DNA of 64,000 bases, taken from JABDLO01 sp035327565. GTDB taxonomy: Bacteria > Bacteroidota > Bacteroidia > Chitinophagales > Saprospiraceae. Position numbers and translations under genes: made by a program. Location: the NCBI GenBank assembly GCA_035327565.1, contig DAOLDB010000016.1:8530-72529 (forward strand). The letters run 5' to 3'. Positions 27,464 to 36,834 of this stretch are shown here, one piece after another; the stretch's first letter is position 1; each line of letters opens with the position of its first letter. A model generated the notes under the pieces. It saw only the letters and a list, made by a program, of their open reading frames with translations. It was not told the origin of the DNA and ran no database searches.

Positions 27464-27532
27464 GAATTTGGAGAAACCATTTAATAACCATCAAAATTTG
27501 CCTTAAAGCGATTTTGCAATTTTGTGTCCAAT

Positions 27533-28516
27533 ATGAGCAAAACTAAATACATTTACAATCCTGCAACTTTACAATTCGAACCTTTAAAAACTCCTTTTAA
27601 AAAGTACATCATCAGATTTACGGGGTTTTTCTCCATGCTCTTATTTTCAACTCTTTGTTTATATCTGTTGCTGGATGCTTATATACCATCACCCAAAGAA
27701 ATCACACTGGAAAGAGAGCTTCAACAAATGCAATATTACTATGCAGCGCTTACGGATGATTTTGACAAGCTGACAAAGGATCTTGACGAAATACAAAGAA
27801 AAGATGCCGAAGTGCACCGTGTAGTTTTTGGGATCAATCCATTGGATAAAGGCATATGGGAAGGGGGTATTGGTGGTGCTGAAAGATATAGAAATTTTGA
27901 GACATTTACTGAATCCGGTGCATTTATTTCCCAATCCCTCCAAAGGGTGGAAGTCATCAAAAGGAAACTGGAAATTCAAAACACTTCGCTGGATTCTCTA
28001 TATAGAATGGCTTTAGATAGGGAAGAAAAATTTGCTTCCATTCCATCCATCAAACCCATCCGGGAAGATCGGTTGAAAAGAAATATCAGTTTATTGTCCG
28101 GGTTTGGTTTCAGAATACATCCTGTGCATAAAATTAAAAAATTCCATGCAGGAATCGACTTTACTGCTCCAAGAGGTACAGCCATTCAGGCAACCGGAAA
28201 TGGTGTTGTAAAGAAAGTTGAGTACAAAAAAAGTGGCTATGGCAACAGTGTATTGATCGATCATGGCTATGGATATACTACATTATATGCACACATGCAT
28301 ACCGTGGAAGTGAAAGCCGGAGATCACGTTTTAAAAGGACAAAAAATTGGTGAAGTGGGAAGTACGGGTACTTCGACCGCTCCTCATTTACATTATGAAG
28401 TGAGGCTCAATGGAAAGCCTGTAAACCCCATTGATTATTGCATGGATGGATTGTCATTAGAAGAATATAAAGACTTAATTGCCAAGGCTTCAGAAGAGAA
28501 TCAATCATTTGATTGA
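27533..28516 (+). CDS. M23-family metallopeptidase (membrane-anchored murein endopeptidase-like)
   Basis: A 327-residue protein with one transmembrane helix (about residues 26-46), a periplasmic coiled-coil-like region, and a C-terminal M23/LytM domain: HPVHKIKKFHAGIDFTAPRG with the first zinc ligands, then YGYTTLYAHM and APHLHYEVRLNG. All zinc ligands are kept, so it should cut peptidoglycan cross-bridges. I start at ATG 27533 rather than the GTG at 27524. The arrangement alaS / M23 / MerR-type gene recurs in Bacteroidota; here DUF3667 and gatB lie in between. Confidence 0.9.
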   Translation: MSKTKYIYNPATLQFEPLKTPFKKYIIRFTGFFSMLLFSTLCLYLLLDAYIPSPKEITLERELQQMQYYYAALTDDFDKLTKDLDEIQRKDAEVHRVVFGINPLDKGIWEGGIGGAERYRNFETFTESGAFISQSLQRVEVIKRKLEIQNTSLDSLYRMALDREEKFASIPSIKPIREDRLKRNISLLSGFGFRIHPVHKIKKFHAGIDFTAPRGTAIQATGNGVVKKVEYKKSGYGNSVLIDHGYGYTTLYAHMHTVEVKAGDHVLKGQKIGEVGSTGTSTAPHLHYEVRLNGKPVNPIDYCMDGLSLEEYKDLIAKASEENQSFD

Positions 28517-28627
28517 AATCGTATATGCTTGTTTGCAAAACCGTTCGATATTCAAGTTTTTCCCATGAGTTGAATTCAGATTAGTTATTGCGCAACTGCA
28601 ATGAAAATCTGCACTGTTAATTAACAT

Positions 28628-28657
28628 AAAAGTGGTCATTAGTGGCCACTTTTTTTT
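28628..28657 (+). terminator. rho-independent terminator after the M23 gene
   Basis: AAAAGTGGTC (28628-28637) pairs with GGCCACTTTT (28644-28653), one U-G pair, 6-base loop, followed by a T-run to 28657. Confidence 0.85.
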
Positions 28658-28711
28658 GCTATTGGGTTTTTTGTTGTCTGAAGTGCATCCGGTAATTTAT
28701 TACAATTGTAC

Positions 28712-28719
28712 TATATTTG
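28712..28719 (+). promoter_or_regulatory. candidate -7 box of the DUF3667 gene
   Basis: TATATTTG matches the TAnnTTTG consensus and lies 28 bases before ATG 28748, directly after the terminator of the previous gene. No TTTG is found 19 bases upstream, so this rests on one element. Confidence 0.35.
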
Positions 28720-28747
28720 TTTCAGAAAATCACTATCAGTTTCTGAA

Positions 28748-29800
28748 ATGGAGAACTTTACAAACCACTGTTTCAATTGTAATTATGAATTCAATGCCAA
28801 AGAAAAGCACTGTCCTGCTTGTGGACAACTCAACAGACCGACTGAGCTTAAAGTGTTTTCACTCATCCGTGAATTGTTAGATCAAATATTTAACCTCAAT
28901 TCGCGGCTTTTTAAAACATTAAAGTACATTTGGAAACCTTCTTTTCTGACAAAAGAGTATATCGCCGGTCGGAGGTTAACATATATTAATCCCGGCAGAT
29001 TGTTTATTTTCACTATACTTATTTTTTTCGGCTCTATACTATTCTTTTTATCTGAAAACATTGATCAAGTCAATATATATGCAGGAGGAATCAGCATTGA
29101 AAAAACTTTGTCAAAATCAGAACTATTGGATAATTACGATGCATTTGTAGGTGAGTATAACCTCACTGCCCGGGAAACTCTGTTGACAGATAGTATTAGA
29201 AATACGGTTTTCAAAAACATTAAGAATCTGGACAGCAATTATATCAAACTGGATGTGATTAACTTTGGAATGAGAGATAGCCTCAAAAACCAAAAATATC
29301 TTTTAAAAGATATTATGGGTTTAAGTTACGACTCCATTTTCATGAAATATAATGTAGATCATTGGCTTGAAAAATTATTGGTAAAACAAAGCATAAAGAC
29401 CTACAAGAACCCCAGTGGCTCCCTGAAATATCTCATAAGTAATTCTTTTTGGATCATCATACTGAATATATTATTTACTGCTCTGTTTATGAAGTTATTG
29501 TATATCCGGCGCAATCGGTATCTGATTGAACATGTAATTCTCCTTTGCAATATACATTCTTTAGTTTTTATAGTTTTAACCTTGATGTTTCTTCTATCCG
29601 TGATTTCGAGTAAGGTGCTGATATACAACTCCATTGTTGGCCCAATTCTATTAATTTTAGCATGGCTATCATTCAAAAGATATTACGGTCAAGGAATTTT
29701 TAAAACCATTGTTAAATTTATCATTTATTTGTATGTGTATTTTTTCTCATTAATCTTTTTTCTTGTTTTTATTTTACTGGTTAGTTTTTTAATCTTTTAA
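28748..29800 (+). CDS. DUF3667 zinc-ribbon membrane protein
   Basis: A 350-residue protein with an N-terminal four-cysteine zinc ribbon (CFNCNYEF and CPACGQ, residues 8-28), the family block FLTKEYIAGRRLTYINPGRL, a first helix immediately after it, a long soluble loop (about 110-225) and three or four further helices to the hydrophobic C-terminus. Function unknown. I start at ATG 28748; an earlier ATG at 28706 would precede the candidate promoter box. Its stop abuts the gatB start with no gap (29800/29801), so the two are co-transcribed. Confidence 0.8.
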   Translation: MENFTNHCFNCNYEFNAKEKHCPACGQLNRPTELKVFSLIRELLDQIFNLNSRLFKTLKYIWKPSFLTKEYIAGRRLTYINPGRLFIFTILIFFGSILFFLSENIDQVNIYAGGISIEKTLSKSELLDNYDAFVGEYNLTARETLLTDSIRNTVFKNIKNLDSNYIKLDVINFGMRDSLKNQKYLLKDIMGLSYDSIFMKYNVDHWLEKLLVKQSIKTYKNPSGSLKYLISNSFWIIILNILFTALFMKLLYIRRNRYLIEHVILLCNIHSLVFIVLTLMFLLSVISSKVLIYNSIVGPILLILAWLSFKRYYGQGIFKTIVKFIIYLYVYFFSLIFFLVFILLVSFLIF

Positions 29801-31264
29801 ATGGATAATAAGGATGTGCCCTGGGAAATGGTGGTAGGGCTCGAAATTCATGTGCAAATCAACAGCAAAAGCAAAGCATTTTGTAGTGATCAAAATCAAT
29901 TTATTGATGAACCCAACCGGTTTATCAGCCCCATTACATTAGCCCACCCCGGCACCCTTCCCAGGTATAATGAATATCATATAGAATCTGCAGTAAAATT
30001 GGGGAGTTCCTTTGGCTCGAAGATAAACAACATAAGCTATTTTGACCGTAAAAACTATTTTTATCCGGATTTGCCGAAAGGCTATCAGATCACTCAGGAT
30101 GAAAAACCCATTTGCACCGGGGGTGTCTTTACTTTTCCTATGGGGGACGGCTCCACAAAAAACCTTCGTATACATCACATCCATATGGAGGAGGATGCTG
30201 GAAAATCTATTCACGATCAACATCCGGATAAAACTTTCCTGGACTTCAACCGGGCCGGGGTACCATTGCTGGAAATAGTGACAGAACCAGAATTATATCA
30301 TCCGGATGAAGTATTTTATTGCATTCATCATATGCAAATGCTGGTTCGCTATCTGGGCATTTCGGATGGTAACATGGAAGAAGGTTCTTTCAGATGCGAC
30401 TGCAATGTTTCAGTAAAAAGAAAAAACGATATTGAATTAGGGGTACGTTGTGAAATAAAAAATCTAAATTCCAAAAAATTTGCCAGGAATGCTGTGGAAT
30501 TTGAAAAGGATCGTCAAATCAAGCTCATTAAGAACGGCGGTAAAGTAAAAAAGACTACTTTATTATTTGATTCGGCAAAAGGGAGAACTTTTCCCATGAG
30601 AGACAAGGAAGAAGTCAATGATTACAGGTATTTTAATGATCCTGACTTACCCCCGGTAGTGTTATCTGAAAAATATATCAAGCGTATCATAGCTCATATG
30701 CCGACCACTCCCTTTGAATGGTACACAAAACTCACCACAAATTATGGGCTTACAGTAAAAGAAGCCGAAATTTTAATTGAAAATAAACCATGTATTTTCT
30801 TATTAGAAAAAATGATTGAAACAGGAGCCGGGATCAGGGAGTCGGTATTACTGATCATCAATAAAATAGTGCCTTCACCACAAATCACGGATGAGCGCCT
30901 TTTCGACCAGGATAAAGTCGTTCATCGTTTATGTGAGTTTATATCAATTATAGAGGATGGGACAGTAAGCAAATCCGTTGCATATCAGTTTTTATTTGAC
31001 GAACTTGTACGAAAGCATTTTGACATTGACTTAACTGATCTGGCGGTTGAACTGAATTTAATTCAAACTTCGGACATGCACCGTATCAATGAATGGATAC
31101 AAGATGTTATGGATAAAAATCCGGACCGGGTGAAGGAGTACCGCAAAGGAAAAAAGAATCTGATTGGTTTTTTCATGGGTCAGATCATGCGGATTTCCGG
31201 AGGAAAAGCCAATCCTAATCAAGTGAAATCCATATTGATTGAATTTTTAAAGTCTCCTTCCTAA
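29801..31264 (+). CDS. gatB: aspartyl/glutamyl-tRNA(Asn/Gln) amidotransferase subunit B
   Basis: A 487-residue subunit of GatCAB, which turns misacylated Glu-tRNA(Gln)/Asp-tRNA(Asn) into the correct amide. Recognisable blocks: EMVVGLEIHVQINSKSKAFC, a GTLPRYN segment (usually GxLPxxN), KNYFYPDLPKGYQITQ, EEDAGKSIH, DFNRAGVPLLEIVTEP, SFRCDCNVSVK and EIKNLNSKKF. The C-terminal YqeY-like domain ends with FFMGQIMRISGGKANPNQV. Full length. gatA and gatC are not in this window. Confidence 0.96.
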   Translation: MDNKDVPWEMVVGLEIHVQINSKSKAFCSDQNQFIDEPNRFISPITLAHPGTLPRYNEYHIESAVKLGSSFGSKINNISYFDRKNYFYPDLPKGYQITQDEKPICTGGVFTFPMGDGSTKNLRIHHIHMEEDAGKSIHDQHPDKTFLDFNRAGVPLLEIVTEPELYHPDEVFYCIHHMQMLVRYLGISDGNMEEGSFRCDCNVSVKRKNDIELGVRCEIKNLNSKKFARNAVEFEKDRQIKLIKNGGKVKKTTLLFDSAKGRTFPMRDKEEVNDYRYFNDPDLPPVVLSEKYIKRIIAHMPTTPFEWYTKLTTNYGLTVKEAEILIENKPCIFLLEKMIETGAGIRESVLLIINKIVPSPQITDERLFDQDKVVHRLCEFISIIEDGTVSKSVAYQFLFDELVRKHFDIDLTDLAVELNLIQTSDMHRINEWIQDVMDKNPDRVKEYRKGKKNLIGFFMGQIMRISGGKANPNQVKSILIEFLKSPS

Positions 31265-31442
31265 ATCGATGATAAGTTCAGATTCTATAAAACCAGGAAG
31301 GTAAAGAAGTTTAACAATGAATCCAAAAGAGTTTTAAAGGAGGATTACAAACTTCAAAATACCCGATAAGAATAAAAACTCAATTAAAATTTCTAAAAAA
31401 CAAAGAAAGTGCTATCTTGCTATGAATACGACCTGATCAACT

Positions 31443-31766
31443 TTGAAAACAGAACTTACAAAACTTTATTATTCAATAGGTGAGGTATCTGAAATGTTCG
31501 ATGTTTCCCCCTCATTGATCAGATATTGGGAAAGTGAATTCACCCATTTACGTCCAAAAAAAAATAGAAAAGGAGACCGGCAGTTTACAAAGAAAGACAT
31601 AGAGAATTTACGCCGTATATACATTTTGGTAAAGGAGAGAGGATTTACATTAGAAGGAGCAAAACGAGAATTGAAAAACCCTACAATTAACCGTTCAAAG
31701 GAAGATGCAAAAACCAGGCTCATTCAATTGAGTAAAAAGTTGAAAAATTTAAGGGATGAATTATAA
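31443..31766 (+). CDS. MerR-family DNA-binding protein, single domain
   Basis: A 107-residue protein made almost only of a MerR winged helix: YYSIGEVSEMFDVSPSLIRYW at residues 9-29 and the wing GDRQFTKKDIENLRRIY. There is no effector-binding domain beyond the short coiled helix at the end. An in-frame stop at 31434 leaves TTG 31443 as the only sensible start. This short MerR protein is the partner usually seen near the M23 gene in Bacteroidota. Its end overlaps the convergent ABC gene by 6 bases. Confidence 0.85.
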   Translation: MKTELTKLYYSIGEVSEMFDVSPSLIRYWESEFTHLRPKKNRKGDRQFTKKDIENLRRIYILVKERGFTLEGAKRELKNPTINRSKEDAKTRLIQLSKKLKNLRDEL

Positions 31767-32375
31767 TTCTCTGACATCAACTGATGAATGAGCCAATTCC
31801 AGATCCCGGTGGTCATTTGATGCTATGATCACAGTTCTTTTGGGTGTGAATTTTTCTAATTGGTCATAAAACCAGGCACGTGCCATTTCATCCAGGTATG
31901 CTGTGGGTTCATCAAAAAGCAGCAAAGGAGAATCACTCCAAAGCGCCAATGCCAACTGCAAGCGTTGATTCATACCACTGGAATAATTTTCGATTCTTTT
32001 ATTCTGACTAATTGTAAAGTCAAAAAAGGAACTAAAAGCACTCCAATCCCCTTTGTGTGCTGCCCTTTTGAATCGAAAATGAAAATCGAATTGCTCCTTA
32101 ATAGTAAACTCCCGAATCAGTTGAGTATATGGAGCTACAAATGATATATAGGCAAACATCTTATCCTTAGTAATTACTTGCTCATCGTACAAGTAGGATA
32201 CCTTTCCGGAGGTAGGACTTAAAAAGCCGGCGGTCATTTTCATTAAAGTTGATTTACCGCTTCCGTTAGGCCCTTTAATCCCAACCATTAAACCCGATTC
32301 AAAAGTGTGATTCACATCTTTCAATATCCATTGGTATCGGTATCTTTTGGATATATTACACAATTTGACTTCCAA
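31761..32375 (-). CDS. ABC transporter ATP-binding protein
   Basis: A 204-residue ATPase subunit. Walker A GPNGSGKST near residue 37, an ABC signature variant YSSGMNQRLQLALAL, and Walker B PLLLFDEPTAYLD are present. No permease gene is adjacent, so its membrane partner must lie elsewhere. It sits 75 bases downstream of lpxA, in line with the lipid A block, but that alone does not prove a role in lipid export. Confidence 0.88.
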   Translation of the reverse strand: MEVKLCNISKRYRYQWILKDVNHTFESGLMVGIKGPNGSGKSTLMKMTAGFLSPTSGKVSYLYDEQVITKDKMFAYISFVAPYTQLIREFTIKEQFDFHFRFKRAAHKGDWSAFSSFFDFTISQNKRIENYSSGMNQRLQLALALWSDSPLLLFDEPTAYLDEMARAWFYDQLEKFTPKRTVIIASNDHRDLELAHSSVDVREL

Positions 32376-32450
32376 TGTTCTGATTATTTAGAGTGAATAT
32401 TCTTATTGGCATTTGATTCAATAAGTAAAATTGAACGAATAAATTCCCAA

Positions 32451-33233
32451 CTATACACTTCTCTTCCTCATAAATCCTCTCATAATGCCTCGTTGTGAGT
32501 TATCAATAAATTCAAGAATGTTGCTCTTGAATTCAGTATTTTCAATTTCATTCTCAATGATATCCAAAGCTTTTTGTAATCTATATCCTTTGACAAAAAG
32601 TACCCGGTAAATATCCTGAATGTGGTGGATTTCAGTGCCGGTCATACCAGTTCTTTCCATCCCTACCCGATTGACTCCGGTATAAGATACCGGTTCCCGG
32701 GCCGCCTTCACATAGGGCGGAATGTCTTTCCTAACCAAAGTGCCCCCACCCAGCATGCTCAACTTTCCCACTTTGCCAAATTGGTGCACTGCAACCAGGC
32801 CCCCTAATATCGCATAATCACCTATAAATACATGGCCGGCCAGGTTGACATTATTAGATAATACCACATGTTGCCCAATCACACAATCATGGGCAATATG
32901 CACGTAAGCCATGAGCAGGCTATGATCTCCAATTACGGTCTTACCTGTAGCATCCGTCCCTATGTTCAGGGTACAATATTCCCTGATGGTCACAAAGTCA
33001 CCTATTTGAAGAAAAGTTTTTTCACCTTTGTACTTCTTATCCTGAGGTATGGTGCCTAAAACTGCTCCGGTAAAAATTTTAACATATTTACCTATACGTA
33101 CCCCATTCATAATGACAGCATGAGAGCCTATGACAGAGCCTTCACCAATGACGACATCATCTTCAATAACAACATAAGGGCCTAATTCAACGGAAGGATG
33201 AATTTGTGCATGAGGGCTGACAAAATGGTTCAT
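32451..33233 (-). CDS. lpxA: acyl-ACP--UDP-N-acetylglucosamine O-acyltransferase
   Basis: A 260-residue left-handed beta-helix acyltransferase carrying out the first step of lipid A synthesis. Hexapeptide repeats start at SPHAQIHPSVELGPYVVIED and continue through VIGEGSVIGSHAVI and GDHSLLMAYVHIAHDCVIG, which carries the catalytic histidine, followed by the C-terminal helical domain. It starts two bases after the lpxC-fabZ stop, so the genes are co-transcribed. Confidence 0.96.
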   Translation of the reverse strand: MNHFVSPHAQIHPSVELGPYVVIEDDVVIGEGSVIGSHAVIMNGVRIGKYVKIFTGAVLGTIPQDKKYKGEKTFLQIGDFVTIREYCTLNIGTDATGKTVIGDHSLLMAYVHIAHDCVIGQHVVLSNNVNLAGHVFIGDYAILGGLVAVHQFGKVGKLSMLGGGTLVRKDIPPYVKAAREPVSYTGVNRVGMERTGMTGTEIHHIQDIYRVLFVKGYRLQKALDIIENEIENTEFKSNILEFIDNSQRGIMRGFMRKRSV

Positions 33234-33235
33234 TT

Positions 33236-34618
33236 CTAGCGGGCCTTTATAATCTGAGCAACCAACTCCCCCTCTGAAACGATTCTGTTCCCTACATATG
33301 CGGTCCCCTGCATATGGACAATTCCTCTCCTTATTGGCGACAATAGCTCCATCTTTAGCAATAATGTATCTCCAGGTACCACTTTGTTTTTAAATTTCAC
33401 ATTATCCATTTTTAAAAAATAAGTATCCCAATCTGCTGGTGATTCTACATTACTTAACGCAAGTATGCCACCCGTTTGAGCAAGCGCCTCCATTTGGAGG
33501 ACCCCAGGAAAAATCGGATTTCCGGGAAAATGTCCCTGGAAGAAAGCTTCATTAAAAGTGACATTTTTTACTCCAACAACCTTTGAATCAGTAAGTTCAA
33601 TAATTTTGTCTACCAACAAAAAAGGATAACGGTGAGGAAGAAAACTTTTTATTCCTTCCAGATCAAATACAGGAGCGCTATCCGCGTCATAAACCGGCTT
33701 CCCTCTTAGTCGCTTTTCTTCAAGAACCGCTTTTTTCAGGATTTTTGCAAATTCTATATTACTCTTATGTCCGGGTCTCTTTGCGATGATCCTGGCATGT
33801 ACCGGCTGACCAATCAAAGTCAGGTCGCCCAAAATGTCCATGATTTTATGTCTTGCCGGTTCATTATCGAAAAGCATAGATGAAGGATCTAAATGATCCC
33901 TCACTGAAACTCCCGGAAAACCTAATCTCTCCGCAAGTTGATTCACCTGATCCTGATTATAATTCAAGTCATTGATAATGATAGCTGTATCAGCGCTTCC
34001 CCCTTTTATCATTTGTTTTGCGAAAAGTCCCTCAATTTCACTCAGTAGTACAAATGTCCTGCAACGTGAAATTTCTTTTTTAAAATCTCCAATTTCACGA
34101 AGTTCTGCATATTGTGATGACAGTGTGGTCCCAGGATAATCAATCATGGCAAGGATTTCCAGATGATCAGAAGGCATTGCAAAATATTCTGACCCTGTTT
34201 CACTATCCACAAAATGGATGAATTCTGCCGGTTTATATACTTCAATTTCTTTATCGGATGGGACTACTCCAGCCTTCTCAATTAAATCAATAAAATCTCT
34301 GGCACTGCCATTCATGATAGGTACCTCACTCTCTGTGATCCCGATGATAGCATCATTCACACCACAGCTATGCATGGCAGCCAAAATATGCTCTACAGTA
34401 TGAACAACTGCTTCCCCCTTCATCAACGAAGTACCTCTAGTAGTTGAGAATACATAGTTTAAGTCAGCTGGAATATCATCCCCACCATCCATATCCAATC
34501 TTCTGAATTTTATTCCCTCCCCGGCTTGAGCAGGATAAAGGACAAGCATAGAATCCTTTCCCCTATGGAGCCCTTTCCCCTGAATACTGACTTTTCTCCC
34601 TATTGTACCTCTCTTCAT
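33236..34618 (-). CDS. lpxC-fabZ: bifunctional UDP-3-O-acyl-GlcNAc deacetylase / 3-hydroxyacyl-ACP dehydratase
   Basis: A 460-residue fusion typical of Bacteroidota. The N-terminal LpxC (about 1-300) deacetylates UDP-3-O-acyl-GlcNAc and shows QGKGLHRGKD, the zinc motif VHTVEHILAAMHSCGV, SEVPIMNGSARDF and HKIMDILGDLTLIG. The C-terminal FabZ (about 320-460) dehydrates 3-hydroxyacyl-ACP and shows FLPHRYPFLLVDKI and GHFPGNPIFPGVLQMEALAQ. I start at ATG 34618, where the LpxC fold begins (MKRGTIGRKVSIQGKGLHRG); the frame is open to an ATG at 34669. Confidence 0.95.
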   Translation of the reverse strand: MKRGTIGRKVSIQGKGLHRGKDSMLVLYPAQAGEGIKFRRLDMDGGDDIPADLNYVFSTTRGTSLMKGEAVVHTVEHILAAMHSCGVNDAIIGITESEVPIMNGSARDFIDLIEKAGVVPSDKEIEVYKPAEFIHFVDSETGSEYFAMPSDHLEILAMIDYPGTTLSSQYAELREIGDFKKEISRCRTFVLLSEIEGLFAKQMIKGGSADTAIIINDLNYNQDQVNQLAERLGFPGVSVRDHLDPSSMLFDNEPARHKIMDILGDLTLIGQPVHARIIAKRPGHKSNIEFAKILKKAVLEEKRLRGKPVYDADSAPVFDLEGIKSFLPHRYPFLLVDKIIELTDSKVVGVKNVTFNEAFFQGHFPGNPIFPGVLQMEALAQTGGILALSNVESPADWDTYFLKMDNVKFKNKVVPGDTLLLKMELLSPIRRGIVHMQGTAYVGNRIVSEGELVAQIIKAR

Positions 34619-34794
34619 ACTTTTCGCTTTTATTGTTTCATTAAACAAAATATCAAGGCAAACTTCCAAATAAACAAAAGTTTATATTTTTCGATACTCC
34701 ATATCCTGGTTCACTTCTCTGTTCTGAAAAATGGATATATATTTTACCACTTGAAAGCCACCCATTGTATATATGTTTCTGATGAGTCCTTACT

Positions 34795-35853
34795 TTATTC
34801 TGAATCACTATTGTCAGATTTGGCCCCTTCCGATTGATCCAGACGCCTTTCTATTTCCCTGATTCTATTCACAATATCGGGAAGCTTTTTAAAATAAATA
34901 TATGATTTTAAATAATTTTGATAGTCAATGGCAGGGTAACCATATAATTTGGTGCCGGGTTGTGACACTGAAGATGACACACCGCTTTGGGCTTGTACTA
35001 CAGTTTGATCAGCGATTTCAATATGCCCGACAAAACCTGCCTGACCACCAATCATACAATGATTTCCAATCGTTGTACTACCGCTTACTCCGACCTGAGC
35101 AGCGATGGCCGTATGTGTACCAATTTTGGCATTATGGGCGATTTGAATAAGATTGTCTAATTTACTACCACTCCCGATTCTGGTTTCTTCAATTGTAGCT
35201 CTGTCAATGACCGTACAAGCGCCAATTTCAACATTATCTTCGATAACCACATGACCTATTTGAGGTATTTTTTTATATACTCCATCATTCTCTCTGGCAT
35301 ATCCGAATCCATCACAACCAATTACAGCGTTGCTATGGATGATACAATTATCTCCAATCACCGTTCTAAAATAAATTTTTACTCCCGGATATATCAGACA
35401 GTATTTCCCAATAACCACTTCGGGGCCTATATATACCTGATCACCAATACAAGTGTCATTTCCGATGGTAGTTCCAGGCCCTATCACACAATATTGGCCG
35501 ACAATGACATTACTACCCAAATGAGCAGACGAATGGATCTGATGATGATTGCCATGCAAAAATTCGTGCTTCCTTGGGTTGAATAATTCCAAAATGTCAG
35601 CCATTGCCCTGTAAACATCCTTTACCCTTATTACTGCTGCATTTACTTTGTCCACCAGATCCATAGAGTCAGGAATAATAATTATACTGGCTTTTGTGGT
35701 GTAAATCAATGGTTCATACCGGGGAATAGCCACAAATGTAAGGTTGCCCGGCCCTGCATGATGTATGCTGGATGCGGAAGAAACAGTTTGTTCAGGGTCG
35801 CCAAATAATTGTCCTCCTGTAATTTGCTTGATTAAACCCGCTGTAATTACCAT
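34795..35853 (-). CDS. lpxD: UDP-3-O-(3-hydroxyacyl)glucosamine N-acyltransferase
   Basis: A 352-residue beta-helix acyltransferase adding the N-linked acyl chain after LpxC. The N-terminal uridine-binding domain includes GNLTFVAIPRYEPLI, followed by hexapeptide repeats (IHSSAHLGSNVIVGQYCVIG), the conserved NAVIGCDGFGYA, and IAHNAKIGTHTAIAAQ with the catalytic histidine. An ATG at 35880 would add nine residues; MVITAGLIKQITGG looks like the genuine start. It is divergent from hemC with 58 bases between starts. The gap to lpxC (34619-34794) holds nothing clear. Confidence 0.95.
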   Translation of the reverse strand: MVITAGLIKQITGGQLFGDPEQTVSSASSIHHAGPGNLTFVAIPRYEPLIYTTKASIIIIPDSMDLVDKVNAAVIRVKDVYRAMADILELFNPRKHEFLHGNHHQIHSSAHLGSNVIVGQYCVIGPGTTIGNDTCIGDQVYIGPEVVIGKYCLIYPGVKIYFRTVIGDNCIIHSNAVIGCDGFGYARENDGVYKKIPQIGHVVIEDNVEIGACTVIDRATIEETRIGSGSKLDNLIQIAHNAKIGTHTAIAAQVGVSGSTTIGNHCMIGGQAGFVGHIEIADQTVVQAQSGVSSSVSQPGTKLYGYPAIDYQNYLKSYIYFKKLPDIVNRIREIERRLDQSEGAKSDNSDSE

Positions 35854-35911
35854 GAAGTAAAGGTAAGGAAATTGACGCATAATTTACCTGATCATTCTAT
35901 CTTTGCAGTCT

Positions 35912-36823
35912 ATGAAAGAATGGATTATTGGAACACGTGGTTCAGACCTTGCGCTCTGGCAGGCCCGTTTTTTACAAGCGCAACTCAATTCATTGGGTAT
36001 ACAAAGTACACTAAAAATTATTAAAACACAGGGCGATATTTTAGAGGATTTAACTTTTGACAAAATTGAAGGAAAGGGCTTTTTCACAAAGGAATTGGAA
36101 ACCGCATTGTTGCGGGAAGAAATTGATCTTGCTGTTCATTCAATGAAAGACCTCCCCACATCTCACGCTAATCAATTGATAATAGCCGGAATTTCTGAGA
36201 GAGCTACCCCAAATGATGTTTTGCTTATTAGAAAAACCGTCGTAAGCAGCGAAATGCCATTAAAACTACCCCAGTCTCCTGTCGTCGGGACTTCATCCAT
36301 AAGGAGAAAAGTACAGCTTAAAGGGTTTCGTAGTGACGCCATATTAAATGACATTCGGGGAAATGTACCGACAAGAATAAAGAAATTACAATCAGGTGAG
36401 TTTGACGCTATCATCCTGGCAGCGGCCGGTTTAGAAAGGCTTCAGATCAACTTAGATGGATTGGAAGTTATTAATTTCCATCCAAGGGAATTTGTTCCAG
36501 CCCCGGCACAGGGTATATTGGCTTATCAATGCCATACTGAAAATATCGAAATCAGAAAAATACTGAATAGAATACATCATACGGAAACAGCAAAGTGCTC
36601 CAATGTTGAAAGAACGGTTTTAAAAATGGCAGACGGGGGATGCCATTTACCCTTAGGTGTTTATTGTGAAAAAGATAACATGGGTCATTTCCATTGTTCT
36701 GCCGTATATGCCCGATCTATACACGATCCGGTCATCAGAGTTTTTGTTTCCAGAAGTACTACTTTTGGTCTTGCTGAAGAGGTTTTTAGACAACTTTGTA
36801 GCAAATCCGATATAAAAATTTAA
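35912..36823 (+). CDS. hemC: hydroxymethylbilane synthase (porphobilinogen deaminase)
   Basis: A 303-residue cytosolic enzyme joining four porphobilinogens into hydroxymethylbilane for haem synthesis. Motifs: IGTRGSDLALWQARFLQAQL, KGFFTKELETALL, DLAVHSMKDLP, VGTSSIRRK, LNDIRGNVPTRI, and the dipyrromethane-binding cysteine in ADGGCHLPLG. I start at ATG 35912 rather than the TTG at 35903. It begins a three-gene rightward run with the exonuclease-like gene and hemD. Confidence 0.96.
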   Translation: MKEWIIGTRGSDLALWQARFLQAQLNSLGIQSTLKIIKTQGDILEDLTFDKIEGKGFFTKELETALLREEIDLAVHSMKDLPTSHANQLIIAGISERATPNDVLLIRKTVVSSEMPLKLPQSPVVGTSSIRRKVQLKGFRSDAILNDIRGNVPTRIKKLQSGEFDAIILAAAGLERLQINLDGLEVINFHPREFVPAPAQGILAYQCHTENIEIRKILNRIHHTETAKCSNVERTVLKMADGGCHLPLGVYCEKDNMGHFHCSAVYARSIHDPVIRVFVSRSTTFGLAEEVFRQLCSKSDIKI

Positions 36824-36834
36824 AATTTAAGTAT

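Noticed and set aside
31761..32375. Possible haem exporter CcmA
   Set aside because: Only generic ABC motifs are present and no Ccm genes are near.
34795..35853. Possible long tandem repeat or adhesin because of repeated short motifs
   Set aside because: The repeats are the hexapeptide turns of LpxD's beta-helix.
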